64,000 bases of DNA, taken from Cellulophaga sp. 20_2_10 (GTDB taxonomy: Bacteria > Bacteroidota > Bacteroidia > Flavobacteriales > Flavobacteriaceae). Location: assembly GCF_023476645.1 (NCBI RefSeq), contig NZ_JAMCOJ010000002.1, positions 467,561-531,560 on the forward strand, read 5' to 3'. Of the stretch, positions 9,836 to 18,522 are shown one piece after another. The stretch's first letter is position 1. Every line of letters starts with the position of its first letter. A program made the translations under genes and the position numbers. The notes beneath the pieces were generated by a model, which worked only from the letters and a program-made list of their open reading frames with translations, had not been told where the DNA came from and did no database searches.

Positions 9836-11293
9836 ATGATGCTTCAGCTTATAAATAACTTTAAATTTTTAACGCTAACAATTGTTAGTGCCTTTTTGCT
9901 TTTTAGCACAGACGGAATTAGTCAATCTAAAAAAAACAAGAAGAAACCAAATATCATATACATAATGGCAGATGATTTGGGGTATGGTGACTTAAGTAGC
10001 TATGGGCAACAAAAGTTTAATACACCAAATATTGATGCTCTTGCAGCAAAAGGCATAAAATTTACTCAGCATTATAGCGGTTCTGCCGTTTGTGCGCCGT
10101 CTAGATCATCGTTAATGACAGGTCAGCATACTGGGCACACATTTGTTCGTGGTAATCTGGAGGCCGGTAATGATGAAAAGGGACAAGTTCCGTTACCAGA
10201 TAGTGCTTTTACTATTGCAGAAATGTTACAGCAAGCAGGTTATAAAACCGGTATGTTTGGTAAATGGGGCTTAGGTTTTGGTACTGGCGATCCAAATAAT
10301 CAGGGTTTTGATGAGTTTTATGGTTATAACGATCAAAAATTAGCGCATCGTTATTACCCGTCCTACTTAAACCACAATCAAGAAATAGATTTTTTAGTAG
10401 GTAACAACTGGATTAATACACAAACGTACGCACAGGATAAAATACAAGAAGCAACGCTTAATTTTATAGAAGACAATAAGGAAAAACCATTTTTTGCTTA
10501 CGTGCCTTTTGTGTTACCGCACGCAGAATTAATATCTCCAAAAGATTCTATACTGGCTAAATATATGGGGAAATTTAAAGAAGTGCCTTATACCGCAGAA
10601 GATTCGTACTCATCAGATTATGGTCCAGATATTGTAAAATACAAGTATTGCACACAAGAAACACCCTATGCTGTTTTTGCATCTATGGTAGATAGGCTGG
10701 ATGTTTACGTTGGTCAAATTGTAGCTAAGTTACAGGAGTTGGGATTAGAAGAAAATACTATTATTATGTTTACAAGTGATAATGGTCCCCATGATGCTGG
10801 TGGTGCAAATCCTGAGTTTTTTAATAGTGCAGGTGGTTTTAGAGGTATAAAAAGAGATTTGTATGAAGGTGGAATAAGAGCACCATTTATAGTTTCTTGG
10901 CCTAATAAAATTAAAAAGGGAACTGTAACCAATCATATCTCTGCTTTTTGGGACGTTATGCCAACTTTGGCAGAAGTTGCAGCAGTACCAAAACCAAGTA
11001 CAACAGACGGAATTTCATTTTTGCCAACGTTATTGGCTAAAAAGAAACAAAAACAACACCCGTATTTATATTGGGAGTTCAATATTAAAAACGGACGTAA
11101 AGCTGTTAGAAAAGGAGATTGGAAAGCAGTTGTTTACAATGTGAAAAAAAACGGAAAAACAGAACTTTATAATTTAGCCTCAGATCCATCAGAACATACA
11201 AATGTTGCTAGTAAGCATCCAGAAATTGTTGCAGAAATGGAACAAATAATGACAGCTGCACATACAGATTCTACTATTTTTCCTTTGAACTAA
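9836..11293 (+). CDS. Secreted formylglycine sulfatase (S1), no. 5
   Basis: A 485-residue protein with a signal peptide (cleavage near GISQ, residue 30), Asp pair at 46-47 (MADDLGYGD), formylglycine site C86 in CAPSR and second metal motif TSDNGPH. It is strongly similar along its length to sulfatase 10 at 36248 and less so to no. 7, sharing FTQHY, GSAVCAPSRSSLMTG and the DLYEGG segment. The start at 9836 has two Met in a row; the second (9839) is also possible. It opens the operon that continues into the oxidoreductase module, which suggests that desulfation and oxidation act in sequence. Confidence 0.93.
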   Translation: MMLQLINNFKFLTLTIVSAFLLFSTDGISQSKKNKKKPNIIYIMADDLGYGDLSSYGQQKFNTPNIDALAAKGIKFTQHYSGSAVCAPSRSSLMTGQHTGHTFVRGNLEAGNDEKGQVPLPDSAFTIAEMLQQAGYKTGMFGKWGLGFGTGDPNNQGFDEFYGYNDQKLAHRYYPSYLNHNQEIDFLVGNNWINTQTYAQDKIQEATLNFIEDNKEKPFFAYVPFVLPHAELISPKDSILAKYMGKFKEVPYTAEDSYSSDYGPDIVKYKYCTQETPYAVFASMVDRLDVYVGQIVAKLQELGLEENTIIMFTSDNGPHDAGGANPEFFNSAGGFRGIKRDLYEGGIRAPFIVSWPNKIKKGTVTNHISAFWDVMPTLAEVAAVPKPSTTDGISFLPTLLAKKKQKQHPYLYWEFNIKNGRKAVRKGDWKAVVYNVKKNGKTELYNLASDPSEHTNVASKHPEIVAEMEQIMTAAHTDSTIFPLN

Positions 11294-11340
11294 GTTAAAT
11301 TATTAAGACATCAAAATAGACCAAAAAAAACCAATAAATA

Positions 11341-13053
11341 ATGAGTAAATTTTATTTTAACGAAGAGCAAGATTTTTATGATGCTATTGTTGTAGGTACA
11401 GGAATTAGTGGTGGTTGGGCAGCAAAAGAACTTTGTGAAAACGGACTTAAAACATTAGTGCTAGAGCGTGGTAAAATGGTAGAGCATATTAAAGATTATA
11501 CTACAGCACATTTAGATGATTGGGATTTTCCTAACGGGGGAAAATTAACTAGAGAACAAAAAGCACAACAGTTAAAGCAAACTAGAACAGGACGTATAAA
11601 CAATGCGGATGTTAATAATTGGTTTGTAAACGATTTAAAGCACCCATATACAGAAACAAAACCGTTTGACTGGGTACGTGGTTACCATGTTGGTGGTAGG
11701 TCTATAATGTGGGGAAGACATAGTTACAGGTGGAGTGAGATTGATTTTGAAGCAAATGCTAAAGATGGTCATGGTGTGGACTGGCCCGTACGTTATAAAG
11801 ACATTGCTCCTTGGTATGATAAAGTGGAAACTTATATTGGTGTATCTGGAGAAAACTTGGGATTAGAGCAATTACCAGACGGACAGTTTTTACCAATGAT
11901 GGAACACAATTGTGTAGAACAACATTTTAGAGATGGTGTAGGTAAAAATATGGATGGTAGAGTGGTAACTGCTGGTAGAATAGCACACATTACAGGAGAT
12001 AAAAAGTTTGAAGGGCGTACCAAATGTCAGTTTAGAAATCGTTGTACACGGGGTTGCCCTTTTGGAGGTTATTTTAGTAGTAACTCATCTACTTTACCTG
12101 CAGCAGAACGTACTGGAAATATGACGTTAAGAGTAGATTCTATTGTGTCTGAGGTTATTTATGATCCAAATACAAAAAAAGCAAGTGGTGTAAAAGTGAT
12201 AGATAGCCTTACAAAGGAGGAGTTTATTTTTAAGTCAAAAGTAGTTTTCTTGTGTGCTTCATCAATGGCATCTGCATCTATATTATTACAATCTAAATCT
12301 GACCGTTTTCCTAACGGATTAGGAAATGATTCTGATCAAGTTGGAAGAAACGTAATGGATCATCATTTAGGAACAGGAGCAAATGGTACTATAGACGGTT
12401 TTGATGATAAATATTATAAAGGAAGACGTCCTGGTGGTATCTACATTCCTAGGTTTAAAAATTTAGGAGGTACATCTAACAGTAAAGATTATATAAGAGG
12501 TTATGGCTATCAAGGGAGTGCTAGTCGTAAAAACTGGAAAGATGCTGTGGCAGAATTAACTATGGGAGAGCCATTAAAAGAGGCCATTTTAAAACCAGGA
12601 GGATGGACAATGGGTGTTGGTGGTTTTGGAGAAATATTGCCATACCAAGACAACCGTATGTTTTTAGATTACGATAAATTAGATGAATGGGGCTTGCCAA
12701 CGGTAAATTTTGATGCGGAAATTAGAGATAATGAGCATAAAATGAGAGAAGATATGGTAAACCAAGCAGCAGATATGCTTAAAAAAGCAGGTTTTAAGGA
12801 TATTAAAGCTAGAAATGGCAAGTACAATATGGGACACGGTATTCATGAAATGGGTACTGCTCGTATGGGTAAAGATCCAAAAACATCTGTGCTTAATGCA
12901 CACAACCAAATACACGCGGTACCAAATGTATATATAACTGATGGTGCTTTTATGGCATCGGCAAGTTGTGTAAATCCGTCTTTAACGTATATGGCTTTTA
13001 CTGCAAGAGCAGCAAACCACGCAGCACAAGAACTTAAAAAAGGAAACTTATAA
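11341..13053 (+). CDS. GMC-family FAD oxidoreductase with Fe-S cysteine motif
   Basis: A 570-residue flavoprotein of the glucose-methanol-choline family. The FAD-binding GTGISGG loop is at residues 19-25. The active-site pair appears to be His499 (MGHGIH) and Asn545 (CVNPSLT). Cys229, Cys235 and Cys239 (C-x5-C-x3-C) have the same spacing as the three Cys that hold a 3Fe-4S cluster in bacterial FAD-glucose dehydrogenase, so electrons probably leave through an Fe-S centre, not to oxygen. There is no signal peptide; export may depend on the Tat-type leader of the next gene, whose ATG overlaps this stop (TAATG). Likely role: sugar dehydrogenase acting on a galactan-derived glycoside. Substrate unknown. 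Confidence 0.88.
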   Translation: MSKFYFNEEQDFYDAIVVGTGISGGWAAKELCENGLKTLVLERGKMVEHIKDYTTAHLDDWDFPNGGKLTREQKAQQLKQTRTGRINNADVNNWFVNDLKHPYTETKPFDWVRGYHVGGRSIMWGRHSYRWSEIDFEANAKDGHGVDWPVRYKDIAPWYDKVETYIGVSGENLGLEQLPDGQFLPMMEHNCVEQHFRDGVGKNMDGRVVTAGRIAHITGDKKFEGRTKCQFRNRCTRGCPFGGYFSSNSSTLPAAERTGNMTLRVDSIVSEVIYDPNTKKASGVKVIDSLTKEEFIFKSKVVFLCASSMASASILLQSKSDRFPNGLGNDSDQVGRNVMDHHLGTGANGTIDGFDDKYYKGRRPGGIYIPRFKNLGGTSNSKDYIRGYGYQGSASRKNWKDAVAELTMGEPLKEAILKPGGWTMGVGGFGEILPYQDNRMFLDYDKLDEWGLPTVNFDAEIRDNEHKMREDMVNQAADMLKKAGFKDIKARNGKYNMGHGIHEMGTARMGKDPKTSVLNAHNQIHAVPNVYITDGAFMASASCVNPSLTYMAFTARAANHAAQELKKGNL

Positions 13054-13613
13054 TGGACAGAAGAAAAGCATTAATGCAAATGGGAATGTCTTTGGGCTAT
13101 GTGGTAGCAGTACCAACTTTTGTAAGCATATTACAAAGTTGTGAAGACAAGAAAGAAGAAGTTTGGACACCAACATTTTTTAAAGCAGCACAAGGTTTAA
13201 CTTTAGTACATGTGGTAGACTCTATTTTACCAAAAACAGATACTCCGTCTGCATCAGAAGTAAACGTCCATATATTTTTAGATGGTTTTGTTGCTGATGT
13301 TATGGATGTAAAACAGCAGAACGATTTTAAAAAGACCTTAGATGCAATAGCACAGAGTGCACTAGCTAAATCTAATAAAAAGGAAGTAGCAGAATTAACA
13401 CAAAAAGATGTGGAACCTGTTGTACGCGAGTTTTTAGAAGCTAAAGGAAAAGAAAATGCTTTTGTTAAAAAGATTAGAGAGTTAACTATTTGGGGCTATA
13501 AGTGCAATGAATATGTTGGGGAAAAAGTATTGGCATATTTGCCTATTCCGGGAGAGTTTATTGCTTGTGATAGTGTAGAGGAATTAACAGGCGGTAAAGC
13601 ATGGTCTATCTAA
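13053..13613 (+). CDS. Gluconate 2-dehydrogenase subunit 3-like small subunit
   Basis: A 186-residue protein with a twin-arginine start (MDRRKALMQMG) and a lipobox-like Cys30 (ILQSC). The helical body fits the gluconate 2-dehydrogenase subunit 3 family, the usual partner of GMC dehydrogenases. Its start codon overlaps the stop of the GMC gene by one base, so the two are translationally coupled. Known small subunits act as chaperone and Tat export escort for the leaderless flavoprotein. A membrane-anchored periplasmic complex is therefore likely. No haem-binding CxxCH motif is present, so a separate cytochrome must accept the electrons. Confidence 0.82.
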   Translation: MDRRKALMQMGMSLGYVVAVPTFVSILQSCEDKKEEVWTPTFFKAAQGLTLVHVVDSILPKTDTPSASEVNVHIFLDGFVADVMDVKQQNDFKKTLDAIAQSALAKSNKKEVAELTQKDVEPVVREFLEAKGKENAFVKKIRELTIWGYKCNEYVGEKVLAYLPIPGEFIACDSVEELTGGKAWSI

Positions 13614-13634
13614 ATTAATGCAAATACTATAAAA

Positions 13635-14552
13635 ATGAAAAGAAGAAATTTTATACAAAAGTCAGCCCTTTCTGCCAGTGCATTAACATTAGGAAGTTCT
13701 ATTGCTTACGCAGCAAATAAGCATCAAAAAGTGATGAAACCTACTTTTAATTTAAAATATGCTCCGCATTTGGGTATGTTTAAAAATCATGCAGGTAAAG
13801 ATCCTATAGATGAGTTAAACTTTATGGCAGACCAAGGCTTTACCGCTTTTGAAGATAATAAAATGCGTAAAAGAGATATTGCCTTACAAGAGAAAATGGC
13901 AAGCACAATGCAAAAAAGAGGCTTAGAAATGGGCGTTTTTGTAGCAGTATTTTTAAAAGAAGGTAATGTAGCATCTGGAGATAAAAATATACAAGAAGCA
14001 TTTTTAAAACACTGTAAAGAATCTGTAGAGGTTGCAAAAAGAGTAAATGCAAAGTGGATGACTGTGGTACCTGGTAATATTGCCGATAAAGTAAGAGCAG
14101 GCTACCAAACGGCTAACGTTGTAGAAACTTTAAAACGGGCATCGGATATTTTTGAGCCACATAACCTAACAATGGTTTTAGAGCCATTAAACTTTTTTAA
14201 TCACCCTGGAGCCTTTTTAACAGATTCTCCGCAAGCTTATGATATTTGCAAAGCTGTAGATTCTCCGTCATGTAAAATTTTGTTTGATATATACCATCAA
14301 CAAATACAAGAGGGTAATTTAATACCAAATATGGAAGCTTGTTGGGATGAGATTGCATACCTGCAAATAGGTGATAACCCTGGACGTAATGAGCCAACAA
14401 CAGGAGAAATAAATTATACAAATGTGCTTAAATTTATTCATGATAAAAAGTACAATGGTATTTTAGGTATGGAACACGGTAATTCTAAACCAGGAAAAGA
14501 AGGAGAAAAAGCAGTGTTAGAAGCGTATAAACAAGTAGATAGTTTTAAGTAA
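13635..14552 (+). CDS. Exported hydroxypyruvate isomerase-like TIM-barrel protein
   Basis: A 305-residue protein with a Tat-type leader (KRRNFIQK, residues 2-9, then a hydrophobic stretch to AYA). The body is an AP-endonuclease-2/xylose-isomerase-type TIM barrel. It carries hydroxypyruvate-isomerase hallmarks: LEPLNFFNHPG, DIYHQQIQEGN, GDNPGRNEPTTGEINY and GMEHG, with Glu, Asp and His residues set to bind a metal. Export makes a role in central metabolism unlikely. Together with the GMC dehydrogenase it may isomerise or epimerise an oxidised sugar in the periplasm. The next gene has nearly the same leader and the same fold. Confidence 0.8.
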   Translation: MKRRNFIQKSALSASALTLGSSIAYAANKHQKVMKPTFNLKYAPHLGMFKNHAGKDPIDELNFMADQGFTAFEDNKMRKRDIALQEKMASTMQKRGLEMGVFVAVFLKEGNVASGDKNIQEAFLKHCKESVEVAKRVNAKWMTVVPGNIADKVRAGYQTANVVETLKRASDIFEPHNLTMVLEPLNFFNHPGAFLTDSPQAYDICKAVDSPSCKILFDIYHQQIQEGNLIPNMEACWDEIAYLQIGDNPGRNEPTTGEINYTNVLKFIHDKKYNGILGMEHGNSKPGKEGEKAVLEAYKQVDSFK

Positions 14553-14563
14553 AATAATATAGA

Positions 14564-15502
14564 ATGAAAAGAAGAAATTTTTTACAAAAATCTGCACAAA
14601 CGGGAGCTTTACTTACCTTGGGTAGTTTAATACCTAATACGGTATTAGGAATGCCTTTTACCAAGACAGATACCGAATTATTTTTTAAGTTGTCTTTGGC
14701 AGAATGGTCTTTTCATAGAGCTATAAAGTCTGGAGAAATGGATCATTTAGATTTTGCTGCCAAAGCACAAAGTTTTGGCTGTACAGGTGTAGAGTATGTT
14801 TCTAACTTATTTAAAACTAAAGCCAAGGACAAAACCTATTTAAAGCAAATGAATACGAGAGTTGCAGATGCAGGTGTAGAAAATGTTTTAATTATGATAG
14901 GCGGAGAAGGTAACTTAGCTACAGCAAACGCACAAGACCGATTAAAGGCTATAGAAAGGCATTATAAATGGATAGATGCTGCTCATTTTTTAGGCTGTAA
15001 AACCATACGAGTAGACCTAAGAGGTGGAACAGATAAAACGGAAGCAGCAAAAGCATCTGCTGCTTCTTTAGCAACATTAGCTAATTTTGCTAAAAGCTCT
15101 AATATAAATGTGGTAGTAGAAAATCACGGTGGATTTTCATCAGATGGGGTATGGCTTTCTAATATTATGAAGCAAGTAGGTCTTAGTAATTGCGGAACCT
15201 TACCAGATTTTGGAAATTTCTGTATAACAAAGGATAAGAATAAAAATTGTTTAGAGTCTTATGACCTTTATAAAGGTATGGAAGAATTATTGCCTTTTGC
15301 GAAAGGTGTAAGTGCTAAAAGCAAAAATTTTGCTGCTGATGGTACAGAGACAGATATAGATTTTTATAAAATAATGAAACTTGTTAAAGAGTCAGGATAC
15401 ACTGGTTTTGTTGGTATAGAGTATGAGGGTACTTTACTATCTGAAGATGAGGGAGTACAAAAAACAAAAGATTTGCTGTTAAAAGTAGCAAAGCAATTAT
15501 AA
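14564..15502 (+). CDS. Exported sugar phosphate isomerase/epimerase-like TIM-barrel protein
   Basis: A 312-residue protein with a Tat-type leader (KRRNFLQK) almost identical to that of the preceding gene, then an IolE-like TIM barrel. Likely metal ligands lie in VVENHGG, LPDFGNF and VGIEYEG. It is the last gene of the sulfatase 5 operon, 11 nt after its neighbour. Proteins of this type are often found beside GMC dehydrogenases in Bacteroidota, where 3-keto-sugar processing has been described. Its exact reaction here is unknown, and the name of the family should not be read as activity on a phosphorylated sugar, since it is exported. Confidence 0.78.
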   Translation: MKRRNFLQKSAQTGALLTLGSLIPNTVLGMPFTKTDTELFFKLSLAEWSFHRAIKSGEMDHLDFAAKAQSFGCTGVEYVSNLFKTKAKDKTYLKQMNTRVADAGVENVLIMIGGEGNLATANAQDRLKAIERHYKWIDAAHFLGCKTIRVDLRGGTDKTEAAKASAASLATLANFAKSSNINVVVENHGGFSSDGVWLSNIMKQVGLSNCGTLPDFGNFCITKDKNKNCLESYDLYKGMEELLPFAKGVSAKSKNFAADGTETDIDFYKIMKLVKESGYTGFVGIEYEGTLLSEDEGVQKTKDLLLKVAKQL

Positions 15503-15527
15503 GTTTATTGTTAGTTTAAGTTGAGAT

Positions 15528-15564
15528 AAGGAGGCTAAATTGTTATTATTTAGCCTTCTTTTTT
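15528..15564. terminator. Bidirectional terminator between convergent genes
   Basis: Arms at 15528-15540 and 15548-15560 (AGGCTAAAT core) pair with one mismatch. A T run follows on the + strand. The + side ends the second PUL operon; the right arm overlaps the last codons of the outer-membrane barrel gene on the - strand. Confidence 0.65.
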
Positions 15565-18275
15565 GTACCTCCTAATTTGTGTGTAAAGCTTAAAATAATA
15601 TAGCGACCTAGACTTTCAGACTCTGTTTCTTCAAAGTAATTAATAGTACTTCTTCTATCTATATTAATATTTTTATCCAATAAATCTATCAATACTAATT
15701 TTAATAAATTACTTCTATTTTTAGTTAGAGCGTAAGAAACGGTTGCATTCCATAAAGGGAGCTTTTGGTTACTATTAAATTTATCATCAACAAAAACAAG
15801 ATAATCTAACTGTGTATTAAAGCTTAGTTTTTTGGTAAAATCCTTATCAAACATTACAAAGTATTGCTGTTTTGTATATTTTCTGTCTAAATTGTTTTCT
15901 ATAGAAAAAGTGGTGTTGTTTGTGCTGTATGTAGCACCAGCTTTAACATCTAAAGTACTCTTGTTACTGTTTTCTAAAAGTAGGCTAAGCATAATATCTG
16001 TAGACTTTACTTTATTGGTTTGTAAGTTAACAATAGAATTGGCACTGGTGTAGGTGTTTTTATTTTTAAAAGTATATCTAAGTCCAATATCCTTTAATTT
16101 TTGTCCAAAGCTTATGCTGCTATTAAAACGTTCTTTTTTGCCGTTATTTTGGTAACTTATAGTTCTTATATAGTCATCATCTATGGTGACGCTTCTAATA
16201 ATTGCATCTGTTGTAATTTGGTAATCAAATTTGGTATTAAAACTTAAGTCAGATTTAAAGTTATGCACTACAGTATTTATTGTAAATGCATTGGTTTTTT
16301 CTGCACTTAAGTCAGGATTACCTTTTCTTATATTATATGGGTTTATATCATTAATAACTGTGGAGCTTTGAAAACTATTAGGGTTACGAATAAATTTTCT
16401 GTAGTTAAGTCTATATTTTTGACCTCTAACAGGTTTGTACATAATATTTGCCATAGGATTAATATAAAGTTTATTAGAAAGTCTATTGGCATCTGTAATA
16501 ACGCCAAAAGACCTACTAAGTTCTTGTAACTCTATAGCTGCATATGTATTTAACTTGCCGGGACTGTAGCTGTGTGCTAATCTTGTTTGGGCACTATTTT
16601 CTATATGCTTGTATTTATAAACCAGCAACTCATCTTTAGAGGTTGTAGTTATTGTGGTTTTAGATTGATGAACATCTTCGTTATTTGTTCTATTTCTTAA
16701 ATATGTTTCTAGTTTTGCGTAGTGGTTGTTACCTAAGGGCTCTGTATATTTAAAGTTGAGGTTTACCGTAGTGGTTGAAAAATCTTCATCCCTAATAGCA
16801 TCAATAGTACTGGTGGTAGGGTTATCTGTATTTTGTCTTCTTGTAATTTGTGTTGTTTGGTTATTTAATCTGTTAGAGTTGTTTACTGTTGTTTTTAACC
16901 CAACATTAAAACTACGTCCAATTTTTGCCAATCGTTGGTAAAAGTTAATGGTAACGTCTCCAATGCTTTTATCTCTTTTGTTATTAGATGCTGCTATGTT
17001 AGTGGTAGCCAATTCATTTAAATCATTAAAATAAAAACCATCCCTGTTGGTTATATAGTCAATATTATCCTTGGTAAACTTTCCTTTAACTAACAAGCTA
17101 TTGTTTTTGTTAGACTTGTTTTTATAATCAAAATTTAGATTGTAATTATTAGAGCTGTTATTAAAGGTATTCTCTGTTCTGTAGTCAAAATTAGAGTTGT
17201 TAGAAAAATTTATTCGTTTTGTATTAGAGACGCCTTCATTGTCAGATAAATTGTAAAAAAAATCTATATTTAAAGACTCTTTATCTTTAAACTCGTGACC
17301 AATATTTATACCGGCAACACCGGTTTTTAAATATCCGCTTAAGCTTTTGGTTTTTAGATTTGTGTCATCATCATCAGATTCATCTGCAATACCATTGGCA
17401 TTTTTTAAAAAGCCCTGTATATTAGAACCTGTAACGTTTATGTTGTTAAGTTTTCCTATTACAGAAAACTGGGTTTTAGATGTAAATTTATTGTAATTAA
17501 GGTTGCTAAAATATTTACTGTCTAAGCCCATACCGGCAGATACTTTACCAAAACCATTATTCTTCTTTGTTTTTTTTAGGGTGAAATTTATGACCATTTG
17601 TTTGTTACCATCGTCTACACCTGTAAGTTCAGACTCATCACTCTTTTTATCTATAATTTCTATTTTAGCAATTGCATCTGCAGATAAATTTTTTAAAACA
17701 ATAGATGGGTCTCCACCAAAAAACTCTTTACCATCTACCATTATTTTAGCAACCGAATTACCTTGAGCGTTAATATTTCCGTCAGCGTCAATTTCTAAAC
17801 CTGGTAATTTGGTTAGTAGTTCCTCTAAGTTATCATCAGAATTTGTTTTAAAAGAGTTGGCGTTGTAAGCTATAGTATCTTGTTTTATTTGTATTGGTAC
17901 TACGGCAGTTAATGTTATTCCGTCTAGAGCAAATGATTCTTCTTTAAGTACAATTGTATTAAGGTCTAGTAAATCTGTATTATAATCAATATTCTTAAAA
18001 AAAGATTCAAACCCCATAGATGAAATCTGTAGAATATAGTTTCCTAATTTTGCTTTATCTAAGGTAAATTCACCGGCGTTATTGGTTATGGTATAATCTA
18101 CGTAAGTGGAATCTTTTGGATTTAGTAATGTAACCGTAGCTGCTTCAATAGGTTGTTTGTTTTCTTCTGTAACTTTTCCTGTAATACCACTTTTAGATTG
18201 GGAAAAAACTGTTGTAAAAGAAAAAAAGAGGATAAATATATAACTAGTTGTGGTAATTTTTTTCCTTTTAGACAT
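15546..18275 (-). CDS. TonB-dependent-receptor-like outer membrane beta-barrel protein
   Basis: A 909-residue protein with a signal peptide (cleavage near VFSQ, residue 26), then a carboxypeptidase-regulatory-like beta-sandwich (about 30-115), a plug-like domain (about 130-220, with VDGKEFFGGDPS) and a long C-terminal outer-membrane barrel rich in Asn, Thr and Tyr. It matches the OMP beta-barrel family 3 type and is not a SusC: there is no SusD next to it and no SusC-type plug signature. It is the only - strand gene inside the PUL, convergent with the oxidoreductase operon and divergent from GH82. It may be unrelated to the PUL or import a small product. Confidence 0.85.
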   Translation of the reverse strand: MSKRKKITTTSYIFILFFSFTTVFSQSKSGITGKVTEENKQPIEAATVTLLNPKDSTYVDYTITNNAGEFTLDKAKLGNYILQISSMGFESFFKNIDYNTDLLDLNTIVLKEESFALDGITLTAVVPIQIKQDTIAYNANSFKTNSDDNLEELLTKLPGLEIDADGNINAQGNSVAKIMVDGKEFFGGDPSIVLKNLSADAIAKIEIIDKKSDESELTGVDDGNKQMVINFTLKKTKKNNGFGKVSAGMGLDSKYFSNLNYNKFTSKTQFSVIGKLNNINVTGSNIQGFLKNANGIADESDDDDTNLKTKSLSGYLKTGVAGINIGHEFKDKESLNIDFFYNLSDNEGVSNTKRINFSNNSNFDYRTENTFNNSSNNYNLNFDYKNKSNKNNSLLVKGKFTKDNIDYITNRDGFYFNDLNELATTNIAASNNKRDKSIGDVTINFYQRLAKIGRSFNVGLKTTVNNSNRLNNQTTQITRRQNTDNPTTSTIDAIRDEDFSTTTVNLNFKYTEPLGNNHYAKLETYLRNRTNNEDVHQSKTTITTTSKDELLVYKYKHIENSAQTRLAHSYSPGKLNTYAAIELQELSRSFGVITDANRLSNKLYINPMANIMYKPVRGQKYRLNYRKFIRNPNSFQSSTVINDINPYNIRKGNPDLSAEKTNAFTINTVVHNFKSDLSFNTKFDYQITTDAIIRSVTIDDDYIRTISYQNNGKKERFNSSISFGQKLKDIGLRYTFKNKNTYTSANSIVNLQTNKVKSTDIMLSLLLENSNKSTLDVKAGATYSTNNTTFSIENNLDRKYTKQQYFVMFDKDFTKKLSFNTQLDYLVFVDDKFNSNQKLPLWNATVSYALTKNRSNLLKLVLIDLLDKNINIDRRSTINYFEETESESLGRYIILSFTHKLGGTKKKAK

Positions 18276-18423
18276 AGACTGTTTGGTTGTAGTTTCAATT
18301 AAAAAATAGCATTGGTTATGTGCTATAAGTTCAAATATAACAGGTTAATACTGCCTATATGTAGCTTAAAATAAATTTAGTTTTTTTATTGATAAGGACA
18401 TGGACAAGGGCCTTTTTTTTCGA

Positions 18424-18461
18424 TTTACTGATAAATACATCTTATTTATTTGTAAGTACAA
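18424..18461 (+). promoter_or_regulatory. Tandem direct-repeat operator, copy 2 (before GH82)
   Basis: Half-sites 18424-18440 (TTTACTGATAAATACAT) and 18445-18461 (TTTATTTGTAAGTACAA) match at 12 of 17 positions with a 21-bp period. The pair ends 61 bp before the GH82 start. A candidate -7 element follows 19 bp downstream at 18481. Confidence 0.68.
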
Positions 18462-18480
18462 TCTTACTAAAAAGATAAGG

Positions 18481-18488
18481 TAGTTTTG
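18481..18488 (+). promoter_or_regulatory. Candidate -7 promoter element for GH82
   Basis: TAGTTTTG fits the Bacteroidota -7 consensus TAnnTTTG, 34 bp before the start codon. No good -33 TTTG sits at the normal spacing (the nearest is 28 bp away), which fits a promoter that needs the activator site just upstream. Confidence 0.5.
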
Positions 18489-18522
18489 TAGTGCAAATAA
18501 ATATAAACTTTAATTTTTTACT

